DNA of 64,000 nt, from positions 79,501 through 143,500 of the forward strand of contig JACEFZ010028127.1 of NCBI GenBank assembly GCA_014155875.1. Direction: 5' to 3'. This DNA is from Cepaea nemoralis. Taxonomy: Eukaryota > Mollusca > Gastropoda > Stylommatophora > Helicidae. The translations under genes and the position numbers were made by a program. Below the pieces are notes generated by a model. The model saw nothing but the letters and a program-made list of their open reading frames with translations, had not been told where the DNA came from and did not search any database. Of the stretch, positions 52,870 to 62,647 are shown piece after piece (within the stretch, counting starts at the first letter, position 1; every line of letters begins with the position of its first letter).

Positions 52870-53275
52870 TTTCGTCATCATCATCATCATATGTCCTGTC
52901 TGCCATGTGGCTTAGGGCATTCATGTCTCTTCACCGAATTTGGTCCTTGGTGTTCTGGATCAACTCTGCTGATGTTACTCCTCCATGCCACTGTCTTAGT
53001 CCATGCTGTATCATTTCTATTGGTCTGCCTCTCTGTCTTTTCCCACTGATCCTTCCAGTTGTCACAATGTTTTCCAATACTTCTAATCTCATATGACCAA
53101 AAATCACTGTTAGTCTCTTTCTTATATTTGTATATAATCTTCTACTTTCATTAGCCTCTTCCAGGCAATCGTTGTTTGTTACTCTGGCAGTCCAAGGAAT
53201 TAACATTTGTCTCAGGTACCACATCTTTGTTGCTTCCAAGCTTTTCCTAATTTGTTCATTCATGTTCCATTAGTT
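52870..53275 (-). pseudogene. RTE-B 3' fragment in GPD1 intron 2
   Basis: The minus frame 52931-53263 reads [88 protein letters not shown] (GAT)n tail lies at 52875-52890, 36 bases past the exon 2 donor. Confidence 0.88.
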
Positions 53276-53404
53276 ACTGTGCATGTGTGCAAACAATTTG
53301 AAATAAATCATTCTTGTAATGGTTGATTATGATGCAGGAAGCCATTAACACTAATTCTGGTCAAGTTTGGTGTTTGATCAAAGATCACTTTAATCACACA
53401 TTCA

Positions 53405-53455
53405 CAAACTCAGCACAGTGCGTGAACTGTGTAGCAACACGGAGGATCCAGATGT
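53405..53455 (-). mobile_element. SINE-D core remnant
   Basis: AACTCAGCACAGTGCGTGAAC then TGTAGCAACACGGAGGATCC is the complement of the SINE-D core and 3' part. Confidence 0.6.
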
Positions 53456-53939
53456 GTCACACATAAAAAACATATTCATTTGTGGGTAGCTGTTCTGATT
53501 TTGACTTCTCAAACTCATTCTGTACCAGGGTAAACAACTTTATGATCGGTGATTAGTCCATACATGGTGATAAATCCTGCAGTTTTCTCAACTGATTCAG
53601 TCATGTAATGTTTAATATTAGTCTCACTGGCTTTTCAATTCAGCCTAGTATTCTTCCTTCATCTGCCTTTTATCTACCAATAGAGCAGGGGTCCTCAAAC
53701 AACTAAGTGTCACACCTAGGCCCTCCACCGCCGCGGGCCAAGCCCTTTCTAGATTTGTTCATGATTGGTTGGGTTGTGCATCTCAAGTTTTCTATAGGGT
53801 GAGGTAGCGAGGTAAACAGCCTCCTTGTGCAATCTATAGGTAGAAACTGGGGTACTTGGTGTGTGTGTGTGAGAGGGGGGTGGAGGGTAAAAGCCAAATT
53901 GTGCCTATAAGCAGTCTTTAAAGTAACAAATCAGCATTT
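53456..53939. other. no exon seen
   Basis: Unassigned GPD1 intron 2 sequence with a short (GT)n at 53858-53872. Confidence 0.45.
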
Positions 53940-54080
53940 CTAGGGCAGACATTGTTGAGAGGTTAGGATGTCTGCCTCATGCTCATAAGGTTCCTGGTTT
54001 GAATCCCAGCACAGGGCTGGGAATCTTTACAAGAATCATTGGTGTTTTGGTGTTGGATATCATATGTCTCCCTGACTGCT
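53940..54080 (+). mobile_element. SINE-E copy 1
   Basis: tRNA-like head: ATTGTTGAGAGGTTAGGATG (A-box region) and B box CTGGTTTGAATCCCAGC, then GGGCTGGGAATCTTTACAAG and ATTGGTGTTTTG. The second copy is at 55125-55225. Confidence 0.75.
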
Positions 54081-55124
54081 CAGGTAGTGAGATGAGATAT
54101 TTGGCCTTCTCGGATAAGGACCAAAAAGGGGGCACCTGCAGGTTGTGCATATTAAAGTTCATATGACAAATGGAAATTGCTGAGTAGGGCAGAAAGTCAG
54201 TGCACTGGCAAAATTAAGGTAAAAAATCAGCCACAGGTTGATACACGCCAGTTACCTAGGATGGAATCAAACTGTCTAGAGGAAGTCGACCTTACACTAA
54301 TGTGTGGTGAAGTTGGACACTCAGACTTCTGTGGAGCATAACTGGGAGAAATGCACTTGGCATGAAAGAGAAGAAAAAAAGAACAATTTATATCTTCCAG
54401 TTTTGACAGTTAAGGTCGTTAAAGTTTATTTTGCTTGTAAGAAAATACAGAAAATTAATAATTAATTACAAAATGTCATTGCCACATGTGCTGACACTTT
54501 TAAAATGTCAGGTGTTTCAAAGTCTGTATATAATTTACTGAGAAGTCAGTGTGTAATCAGTGTAAAGTTCTCACGGAAGTCTTCATCTCAAAGTCCAAAA
54601 GGCAAGTTCTGAAGTCTGCTTGTAGAAGGTGACTTCTTTTATTAGCAATGCTCAGACAAGATTCTTATCGCTTTGATTGGGGTGATTGTATGTTGACTGA
54701 TAAACATTGGCCCACTTTCTGCCATGTGGATTAGATTTCAGACTGATATGGTGCCATGGACAAAACATGGTGTAATTTCTAGTTGTTTTGTACAGTGCAA
54801 ACTGCATGATAAAGTTAGCTAGTTCATTTTTGTGTAAGAGACAACTGGAAAGCATGTTGTGGTAGTTGCTTTTAACATTAATTTGATTTGGGTATTTTGC
54901 TCCTTGTGGTGGGATACATAACACAGAGAAGAGAATTAAAAGCAGAGATGAAATATATTTGGGAGAGGGAGGGGGGAGGAGAAAGAGCTGCAGAGATAGC
55001 AAGAGATGGGATGTCTTATCATGAGTTGGTTGAAACCAGTTGGAAATAACAGGCAAAAGAAGATTTGCCATTTGTGTGTGTTTTAACCTGGCCAGTTGTG
55101 CTTTAACGATGTTGAGAGATGTCA
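54081..55124. other. no exon or repeat recognised
   Basis: GPD1 intron 2. A minus-strand 157-codon frame at 54652-55125 has no motif I recognise, and it ends in the SINE-E head. A purine-rich GAGGGAGG tract lies near 54960-54985. Confidence 0.4.
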
Positions 55125-55225
55125 TTGTTGAGAGGTTATGATGTCTGCCTCAGGTTCATGGGGTTCCTGGTTTGAATCCCAAAATAGAGCTGGGAATCTT
55201 TACAAGAACTATTGGTGTTTTATGA
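55125..55225 (+). mobile_element. SINE-E copy 2
   Basis: ATTGTTGAGAGGTTATGATG, GTTCCTGGTTTGAATCCC, GAGCTGGGAATCTTTACAAG, then ATTGGTGTTTTATG, running into a minisatellite. Confidence 0.75.
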
Positions 55226-55229
55226 AGTA

Positions 55230-55610
55230 TGTGTTAATTATTTCTATACTTAGATCTTTGCCATATGGTTTATTGAATCCAGGTTAATCCATTCTGTACT
55301 TAGATCTTGGCTGCATGTTTTATTGAATCTTATGTTAATCCATTCTGTACTTAGATCTTGTCCATATGGTTTATTGAATCCATGTTGATCCATTCTGCAC
55401 TTAGATCTTGTCCGCTTGCTTGTTTTATTGAATGTTATGTTAATCAATTCTGTATTTAGATCTTGTGTGCATGTTTTATTGAATCTATGTGAATTCATTC
55501 TGTACTCTGTCTGTATATTGAATAGAGGCTGTTAATTCATCCTCTACCCATGTCTTGTCTGCTTGTTTTATTGAGTCTGTGTTAATTCATTCTGTAGCTA
55601 TCACCTCACC
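55230..55610. repeat. minisatellite of about 50-bp units
   Basis: Around seven imperfect units of the type CTTAGATCTTG, CATATGGTTTATTGAATC, TTAATCCATTCTGTA, with indels that vary the period. Confidence 0.88.
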
Positions 55611-56149
55611 ATATCTTTATTGATTACTCCATGCATGATATATGTTTCTTAATACCTTCTGTCTCCTCTGGTTGTTAAAGTAACTCCCTCTCTCCAAATT
55701 CCTACTTTCACTCCTGTCTGAAATTAATTGTTTTAATGCTGCAAGACTCAACATATACTGTTTTAAGGTTTTTTCTGTTTTTTTTTTATCAATAGATTTA
55801 GCATGTGTTGAGTTATGAACTGCTAGTGAATTGCCAAGGCAAAGCTTGAAAGCCAGAGAAGAATGTTAATATTACATAAAACAGCTATAGTGAGCAATGA
55901 TTTTCTAAAAAAAAAAAAATGGCAAGGTACAAAAGAAGCTCTCTAACTCTCTTTCTCACTCACACAAACACTTCTCCCTTTCTTTTGATATTTTTGTGTG
56001 TGTAAAAGGAGAGAGTTCAACTGCTTCCTTGAAGGAAAACAGTGTATGGGGTAGCACTCTTGAGTTTCTTCAATGGGTTCTCCCACTATGGTGCATGGAA
56101 TCAGTGTTTCATGATTCTTTGTATGCTTTATGAAAAAATATGGTGTGGA
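55611..56149. other. no exon seen
   Basis: AT-rich intronic sequence. Poly-T and poly-A runs lie near 55780 and 55908. Confidence 0.45.
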
Positions 56150-56935
56150 CAGTTTGTCTGGTCACTCAAGTGTTGATTTGCCGAGATCTGGGAGACCATC
56201 CTCATAGTGTAATAACAAATGTAGCAGACTGAGCATGAGAAAATTATGCCCTCTGGATTCCACGCCTGTTGATGTGTGAACATAAGCAAACGAGGGTATA
56301 TTGCTGTTGACAATTGCTCAAACAGTGCAAGTCAGAAAACATTTTGGCAACCATGGTGACTGTAGATGAAACCTGAGTTCTTCATTACGAACCTCAATCC
56401 AATATGCTCAGCTTGCAGTAGAAAATGCTAGGCTTCCGAATATATGCCAAGCTGAGAGCACAAAAATCTTCAGGAACAGTGATACTGGTATTTTAGGGTG
56501 CCAAAGGTGTCCTATGGAAAGATTGTCTACTTCATGACAACATGGTTAATGGACATTACTATACAGGTCTCCTTATGAAACTAAAATAGGCTGCAAATCA
56601 AAAGTGAGGGATAGCATGCATTTAGAATCTTTCTTTGCTTCAAGACAGCATGCCCTCTCACAATGCATGGCTTGTGCAGCTAGCAATAAAAGATTTGAAT
56701 ATTGAGGTTCGTAAACACTCACTATATACTGTGGATTTGACCCCATCAGAATTCTTTCTTTTCCCAAATCTTATTGAGGCTCGAAGGGATTCTTCTTTGT
56801 TGCGGTGAATGATTTTCTTTGAATTGTCTTTTAATTCTTTCTTTTCCCAAATCTTAAAAGACAATTCAAAGAAAATCATTTTGACAGTGATGAAGACATA
56901 CTGGCATGTGGTAACTGCTGTAGTTAGAAAATAGT
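56150..56935 (+). pseudogene. mariner-type transposase relic
   Basis: The conceptual product across frames has a SGRPS-like linker (56185), VTVDET (56359, first catalytic Asp block), SAGTVILVF then GAKGVLWKDCLL, a LQDSMPSHNA block (56639; the HQDNAPAH catalytic Asp region, D retained) and VDLTPSEFFLFPNL (56733; usual SPDLAPSDFFLFP, with the third catalytic Asp replaced by Glu). Many stops and frameshifts make it dead. A rearranged 85-bp segment interrupts it at 56772. Confidence 0.82.
56751..56877. repeat. rearranged segment with 24-bp perfect hairpin and 23-bp direct repeat
   Basis: 56811-56834 is the exact reverse complement of 56854-56877. 56751-56773 is directly repeated at 56834-56856. 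Between them, 56774-56810 matches the end of the foldback element at 57363-57396. The original transposase reading (FFLFPNL then KRQFKENHFDSDED) resumes after the second direct repeat. Confidence 0.9.
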
Positions 56936-57043
56936 GAGTTCTATTCTCAATATCTTCTCAGGCTCAAGCATAGATGGCTTAAATGTGTCAGTTTTAGTAG
57001 TGCTATCTTAAAACGGAATAAGCACCCCACATTTTCAGTTCTT

Positions 57044-57411
57044 GGTACTTCAATTTTAATTCACCGCAAACAAAGAAGAATCCCTTCGAGCCTTATTTGC
57101 ATCGGTCCGGCGTTCATTTTCCAGTTTAGTGTTCGGTGGACTGCTAGACCGATCGATGGATGTGTTTTAGTTTTGGGCCCGTAGGGCCCTCACTGTCATT
57201 GGCAGTGATCGATGGATGTTTTTTTAAGTTTTGGGCCCGTAGGGCCCTCACTGTCGTCGACAGTGAGGGCCCTACGGGCCCAAAAACTTAAAAACATCCA
57301 TCGATCGGTCTATCAGTCCACCGAACACTAAACCGGAAAATGAACGCCGGACCGATATAATGAGGCTCGAAGGGATTCTTCTTTGTTGCGGTGAATTAAA
57401 ATTGAAGTACC
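57044..57411. mobile_element. 368-bp foldback element with perfect 8-bp TSD
   Basis: CAGTTCTT at 57036-57043 and 57412-57419. Termini are GGTACTTCAATTTTAATTCA and its complement. The arms match for about 150 bp through GGTCCGGCGTTCATTTTCC, GTGTTCGGTGGACTG and GATCGATGGATG. The centre holds GGGCCCGTAGGGCCCTCACT repeated twice on the left arm, then the axis GTCGTCGACAG near 57256. It is non-coding. The 8-bp TSD suggests hAT-type (or P-type) mobilisation. Confidence 0.88.
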
Positions 57412-57691
57412 CAGTTCTTTATAACATTTCTGTCCGAGTCAGGGTACAGACAACACAAGCCCCATTGTATAGGAACCAATGAGACTGCAATTAGTTGCTT
57501 GATCTTCTTCTTGTTGAGTTGCTTGATATAAAACACGTTTGCCCCCTCTGCTGTGTGTCCACCGTGACGAGGTAGAGGGGCTTGTGCGTCCCAATGACCC
57601 CAAGAGCTATGCCGACGGTAGCACAGCTACTGGTAGGGCCACCCATGTCGGACAGGTCAAGGGAGAGGGACCAGACGAAGAGACACACAAA

Positions 57692-57923
57692 CCTGCTGCC
57701 TTGTAGGTAGACTGGGGACAGTCAAAGGCTAGGGAAAGCACCCCAAATACATGCTTGTCGAAATCGGATGTACTGAGCCACAGGCTTGACAAAGCAGTGC
57801 AACGTGAAACCTGCTGCCTTGTAGGTAGACTGGGGACAGTCAAAGGCTAGGGAAAGCATCCCGAATAAATGCTTGTCGAAATCGGATGTACTGAGCCACA
57901 GGCTTGACAAAGCAGTGCAACGT
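57692..57923 (+). promoter_or_regulatory. 118-bp duplicated 5' UTR unit of LINE-N
   Basis: CCTGCTGCCTTGTAGGTAG begins at 57692 and 57810. Each unit runs through GGATGTACTGAGCCACAGG to GTGCAACGT. Tandem 5' UTR monomers carry promoter activity in some LINEs, such as mouse L1. Promoter function here is inferred. The fragment at 6390-7078 has one unit. Confidence 0.7.
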
Positions 57924-57933
57924 AACTTAATTC

Positions 57934-60900
57934 ATGATGTCACAAATCAAAATTAATCGATATGGTGCTAATCCCGTGAAGTCCCATCAGGCGGTGATAG
58001 TGCCGGGCCCCCTGCCTCGAGGGGGTCCACCCATGACTACTGGTGGTCACCTTCCCCTGTGCTGTGGAGTCAAGGCACAGAGGAGTAGGTTAAGAGCTAT
58101 TGACCAAATACCCCGGACACTCAACATACTACAGTGGAATGCCGAAGGAGTTTACAAGAAGAAAGACTCCCTAACACAGCGTCTTCATAAAGATAGAATA
58201 GATGTGGCATGCATTCAAGAGACACACCTCAACGCCAATCACAAATTCTCAGTCAGAGGATATCAGGCCACACGTTTCGACCGCGAAGGACACAAAGGAG
58301 GAGTTCTAATACTTACACGAAATACAATACCTTGCAGCGAAGTATCTGTGATCTCTGACAACCAAACGGAAATTATAGGTGTTGATATAATGATAAAGGA
58401 CGTGAAAATAAGAATCTACAATCTGTATAGCCCAGCAGATAAGGACCTTACACTCTCAAACATGAAAATAACTGACACAAACTGCATTATTGTCGGAGAC
58501 TTTAATAGCCGTTCAGAAAGATGGGGATACCCAGATACTGACAAAAGAGGAGATGAATTGGAGGACTGGGAAATAGACTCAAATCTCCATCTACTCAACA
58601 AAGCGGATGACACACCGAGCTTCTACTCCAGAAGATGGCTTACCACTTCTACTCCAGACTTAGCTTTCTGCACAGGAGACATCCTCCACAAAATCGATCG
58701 CCATGTGCTGGACCAATTAGCAGGTAGTGACCACAGACCAATCAAGCTTGAAATGAATATGGAGTATGTTCCACAGGAGCAAAAGCCCTTGCCCCGCTGG
58801 AATTACAAACGAGCAGATTGGGACAGATTTGCCATACTAACAGACAAATATTGTGAAAACATAAATACACGATATGGCAACATAAAGCAAATGGTGGAAA
58901 GTCTAAACAGAGCGATAATACAGGCAGCCACTGAGTCCATTCCAAGAGGAGCGAGGAAAAATTACAAACCATACTGGACTGAAGAACTACAAAGTTTGGA
59001 GGACAAAGTTGAAGATGCCAGGAAGACAGCAGAGAGAGAACAAACAATTGAAGCAAACATCTCTCTCAAAGCCATCTCAGCAAAATATAAAAGAACAGTA
59101 AATCAAACAACAAGAGATTGTTGGAGGGAAAAAACAGAAAACCTGAATTTTGACAGGGATGGAAACAAACTATGGAAACTAGTGAAAGCCATGAACAATG
59201 AAGGACCTAGAAACAAACAAATAACAATTAAACAAGGAAATGCCTTGCTTACAGGCAAAAAGGCTGCAAATGCACTAATGGAACACTATGCAAATGCAAA
59301 CCACATTGATATTACAACCGAACAGAAGAAAGCAATCAAAGACAAACAGATACATCATAGAAATACAGAGACAGCAGCAGAATATATGATGGCAAATCTA
59401 ACAATGGAAGAAATGGAACAGGCAATGAATACCCTAAAAAAGAAGAAATCACCAGGAAAGGATGGAATCACAAATGAAATGCTAATAGGACTAGGCACCA
59501 AGGCAAAGAAGAAACTACTAGCAGTCCTAAATAACAGCTGGAAGAGAGGAATAGTCCCACAGGCATGGAAGGAAGCTATACTAATACCAGTCCCAAAGAA
59601 AGGAAAAGACCTGGAAGAACCAAATGGCTATCGACCTATCAGTCTACTTAGCTGTGTAGGAAAATTAATGGAACGCATTATCAATGGCAGGCTAACATGG
59701 CATCTGGAAGAAAACAAACTCTTAACACCACACCAAGCAGGATTCAGAAAATACAGATCCACTGAAGATCAAATAACCTATATAGCTCAGGAAATAGAGG
59801 ATGCCTTCCAAGAGAAAAAGCACACACTAGCAGTCTGGATAGATTTAGAAAAAGCATTTGATAAAGTATGGAAGGAAGGACTGAAAGTAAAACTGCAAAA
59901 CATGCATGTTTGTGGAAAAATGTATAAATGGATCAGCCACTACCTTGAGAACAGAACTGCCAGGACAAAAGTACAAGGACAAACAAGCAAAATGATGCTG
60001 CTGGAGCAAGGTGTCCCCCAAGGAGGAGTTCTTTCACCAACATTATTCCTAGCATATATAAATGACATCACAGAAAATTTTCCAGCCAGAGTACACACAT
60101 CCTCCTTTGCAGATGACCTAGCCATATGGACATCTGAAGAATATATTAGTACAGCTAACAGCAGAATACAGCAAGCCTTATTAGCGCTAGAGGACTGGTC
60201 AAAATCATGGCTAGTGAAGATAAGTGAGGAGAAAACAACATGCACAGTGTTCTCCCTCTCAAATAAAACTCAGCAACCTAAGCTGGTATTGAATGGAAAA
60301 ATATTGCGCCATGAAGAAAATCCAAACTATCTAGGAGTCACCTTTGATCGTCGCCTGACATGGAAGACACAGGTTGAGAAAAATCGAACAAGAGCAAGGC
60401 AGAGAATGGCAATCATGAAAAAGCTTGCTGGTACAACGTGGGGAGCAGATGAGAAAGTTCTCAAGAAGTTATATACTGGACGGGTGAGGCCAGTACTGGA
60501 ATATGGCATTGCAGCTTGGGCAACAGCAGCTAAGTCAAACTTTAACAAAATAAGTAGAGTCCAAAACCAAGGAATGCGAATCATAACTGGAAGCCTGAAG
60601 ACAACGCCTATTAATGAACTAGAAAAGATCACTTGTTTACAACCAATGCAGGATAGAAGAGATAGCAGAGCCCAGCAACAAGCAGAAAAATTTAGAAGAT
60701 TGACAGACCACCCTATGTACAACAGATTTAATGGTTTTGGAAAGGGAAGACTGAAGCGTAGCAACTTTGTAGAAACTGCAAAACGAAGGATTAGGGCAGA
60801 TCCTATACTTAACATATCAACAGTCAAGCCCATACACAATGCACACAAGTTCCCAGCTTGGAGACAGCAGCAACTGCCTGAGATGATAGAAAACATTCCT

Positions 60901-61785
60901 GGTATTGAGAAAAAGAACACTCAGCATGAAACCGAAAGAAGAGAAATAACCCTAAACTACATAAAAGAACATTACCCAAGCAGGAATTGGACCCATGCAT
61001 ATACAGATGGATCAGCCAAAAATTCAATAGAGAATGGAGGAGGAGGAATTCTCCTAAATTTAAAAAATGGAGTGAAAAAAACACATTCAATGGCAACTGG
61101 AAAATTTTCAAGTAACTTCAAAGCGGAGGTAGAGGCTTTGAAAACTGCAGCAGAAATGCTCCTGATGGAGGAAAATAAAGAGAAGCAAATAGCTATCTTC
61201 ACAGATGCAAAGTCAGCTGTCTCAATACTCAAGAGCAATAACAGCACAGAACTAACTGACCTAAGAGCAGCACTCCATGGTCTATGCCAGAAATCCAAAA
61301 AAGTTGTAATACAGTGGATCCCATCACATTGCAGTATACCTGGAAACGAAGAGGCTGACAGACTGGCAAAAGAGGGCGGACGACTACCACAGCCTGACAT
61401 AGACATAACCTATAATGAGGCAAAGAGGTTGATAAAAAGCACTTATAGAACCAAATGGGAATCTGAGCATCCAGGCCATCAGAAGGATGATGCATATTAC
61501 AAACTCGACCGAAGAGAACAAGTAGCAATCTTCAGACTCCGCACAGGACATAACAGGCTGAAATACCACTTGTTCAATAAACTAAAGATAGGAGATACCG
61601 ATGAATGTAATTGTAGAACTGGAAAAATGACAGCAAAACATTTGCTGCAGGATTGCCCAACGTATGCAGAACAGAGAAAGATATTTTGGCCCACACCTGC
61701 TTCATTTGAGGACAAGCTCTATGGAGATATCAACAAGCTCAAGTTGACCGCAGCTTACTTTAACTACATACAGGTTGACATTTAA
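57934..61785 (+). CDS. LINE-N endonuclease, reverse transcriptase and RNase H polyprotein
   Basis: 1283 residues. The APE endonuclease has LQWNAEGV (near 65), CIQETH, VGDFNSRSERWG and GSDHRPI. The reverse transcriptase has SPGKDGITNEML, GYRPISLL, DLEKAFDKVW, VPQGGVLSPTLF and FADDLAIW (near 724). RNase H has YTDGSAKN (near 1022), FKAEVEAL, FTDAKSAV and PSHCSIPGNEEADRLAKEGG (near 1129), so all four catalytic carboxylates and the His are present. The C-terminal knuckle is CNCRTGKMTAKHLLQDC (near 1225). Start is the first ATG after the UTR; M34 is an alternative. The first 60 residues have no known domain. RNase H suggests the I/Ingi/Nimb group; the precise clade needs a tree. Confidence 0.96.
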   Translation: MMSQIKINRYGANPVKSHQAVIVPGPLPRGGPPMTTGGHLPLCCGVKAQRSRLRAIDQIPRTLNILQWNAEGVYKKKDSLTQRLHKDRIDVACIQETHLNANHKFSVRGYQATRFDREGHKGGVLILTRNTIPCSEVSVISDNQTEIIGVDIMIKDVKIRIYNLYSPADKDLTLSNMKITDTNCIIVGDFNSRSERWGYPDTDKRGDELEDWEIDSNLHLLNKADDTPSFYSRRWLTTSTPDLAFCTGDILHKIDRHVLDQLAGSDHRPIKLEMNMEYVPQEQKPLPRWNYKRADWDRFAILTDKYCENINTRYGNIKQMVESLNRAIIQAATESIPRGARKNYKPYWTEELQSLEDKVEDARKTAEREQTIEANISLKAISAKYKRTVNQTTRDCWREKTENLNFDRDGNKLWKLVKAMNNEGPRNKQITIKQGNALLTGKKAANALMEHYANANHIDITTEQKKAIKDKQIHHRNTETAAEYMMANLTMEEMEQAMNTLKKKKSPGKDGITNEMLIGLGTKAKKKLLAVLNNSWKRGIVPQAWKEAILIPVPKKGKDLEEPNGYRPISLLSCVGKLMERIINGRLTWHLEENKLLTPHQAGFRKYRSTEDQITYIAQEIEDAFQEKKHTLAVWIDLEKAFDKVWKEGLKVKLQNMHVCGKMYKWISHYLENRTARTKVQGQTSKMMLLEQGVPQGGVLSPTLFLAYINDITENFPARVHTSSFADDLAIWTSEEYISTANSRIQQALLALEDWSKSWLVKISEEKTTCTVFSLSNKTQQPKLVLNGKILRHEENPNYLGVTFDRRLTWKTQVEKNRTRARQRMAIMKKLAGTTWGADEKVLKKLYTGRVRPVLEYGIAAWATAAKSNFNKISRVQNQGMRIITGSLKTTPINELEKITCLQPMQDRRDSRAQQQAEKFRRLTDHPMYNRFNGFGKGRLKRSNFVETAKRRIRADPILNISTVKPIHNAHKFPAWRQQQLPEMIENIPGIEKKNTQHETERREITLNYIKEHYPSRNWTHAYTDGSAKNSIENGGGGILLNLKNGVKKTHSMATGKFSSNFKAEVEALKTAAEMLLMEENKEKQIAIFTDAKSAVSILKSNNSTELTDLRAALHGLCQKSKKVVIQWIPSHCSIPGNEEADRLAKEGGRLPQPDIDITYNEAKRLIKSTYRTKWESEHPGHQKDDAYYKLDRREQVAIFRLRTGHNRLKYHLFNKLKIGDTDECNCRTGKMTAKHLLQDCPTYAEQRKIFWPTPASFEDKLYGDINKLKLTAAYFNYIQVDI

Positions 61786-61804
61786 AGGTGCATGAAGACC
61801 CAGA

Positions 61805-62190
61805 GGCATGAAATGGAATATTGCTTGGATAGCAAATCCATTATGTGGAAAGTCCAAATCGAAAGCTCGCTGTGTGGGCTTCATAAAAGGTGGAAAAGTG
61901 TCCTAGTGGCACGAAATGGAATATTGCTTGGATAGCAAATCCATTACGTGGAAAGTCCGAATCAAAAGCCCATTGTGTGGGCTTCATAAAAGGTGGAAAA
62001 GTGTCCTAGTGGCATGAAATGGAATATTGCTTGGATAGCAAATCCATTACGTGGAAAGTCCGTATCTAAAGCCCACTGTGTGGACTTCATAAAAGGTGGA
62101 AAAGTGTCCTAGTGGCACGAAATGGAATATTGCTTGGATAGCAAATCCATTACATGGAAAGTCCGAATCGAAAGCTCACTGTGTGGATGT
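61805..62190 (+). repeat. 103-bp tandem repeat in LINE-N 3' UTR
   Basis: Units start at 61805, 61908, 62011 and 62114 (the last partial), with GGCA(T/C)GAAATGGAATATTGC, TAGCAAATCCATTA and AAAGGTGGAAAAGTGTCC. Few substitutions separate them. Confidence 0.95.
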
Positions 62191-62490
62191 CATCTGCAGA
62201 CTGCATACTTCTGGTTTCCGGAAGAACAGCCTATGGTGAACGGAAGGCCCAATATACGGAAGTGAGGCTAAGCAGCCATGTGCAGGACGTGACGATTCCT
62301 TGGGTGAGCCCAGTACCAGAGCGCTATGTATCGGCTCTGCAATTATGGAAGCCTCCTTGGATGGCGGGGAATGCCCATGGTCTGCCCCTGCCTTCCCTTG
62401 AGGGCTGACCAGGATCTTTGGCTGTTCTATATGGACCAGCTGGGATGGGGGATAACACCACAACAGTGAGAGTCAAACGTCCTAAGAAAC
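62191..62490 (+). other. LINE-N 3' UTR, unique part
   Basis: Non-coding sequence between the tandem repeats and the terminal unit. Short frames have no motif. Confidence 0.7.
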
Positions 62491-62635
62491 CCCCGGGAAG
62501 GTTAACCCGGTCAACAAATGCCCGCAGAAGTCGGATGTGTCGGCCTAACGGCGCAAGAACGCAGCTCTGCTGTAAACAGGCACAACGCAATCACATCCGA
62601 AAAAAAACTCCGGATGAACGAAGAAGAAGAAGAAG
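62491..62635 (+). repeat. LINE-N 3' terminus, source-type sequence of retroposon-B
   Basis: CCCCGGGAAGGTTAACCCGG, GTCGGCCTAACGGCGCAAG, CTCTGCTGTAAACAGGC, then a GAAGAAGAAGAA tail. The LINE-N TSD follows immediately, showing that this unit is the true end of LINE-N. Confidence 0.9.
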
Positions 62636-62647
62636 AAACACGTTTGC

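Larger units (their letters stand above)
57543..62635 (+). mobile_element. LINE-N, full-length non-LTR retrotransposon, perfect 12-bp TSD
   Basis: AAACACGTTTGC at 57531-57542 and 62636-62647. The order is a 391-bp 5' UTR with a 118-bp tandem duplication, one 1283-codon ORF, an 850-bp 3' UTR with 103-bp tandem repeats, the retroposon-B-like terminus, and a (GAA)n tail. Both ends are present and the ORF is intact, so it may be a source copy. No gag-like first ORF exists. Confidence 0.94.

Noticed and set aside
52839..57530. GPD1 exon 3 within the window
   Set aside because: No frame with the expected VPHQF or ISLIKG motifs was found by eye; intron 2 is presumably longer than the window or exon 3 was displaced beyond LINE-N.
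57934..58140. 2A-like self-cleaving peptide at the LINE-N N-terminus
   Set aside because: Only a VPGP stretch is present; the required D-x-E-x-N-P-G-P is absent.
60327..61715. Large minus-strand frames opposite LINE-N
   Set aside because: Shadows of the A-rich LINE coding strand, rich in Cys/Phe/Leu/Ser, without motifs.
61805..62190. CRISPR-like array
   Set aside because: 103-bp units are contiguous without spacers and lie in a LINE 3' UTR of a eukaryotic genome. Other arrays here are minisatellites.
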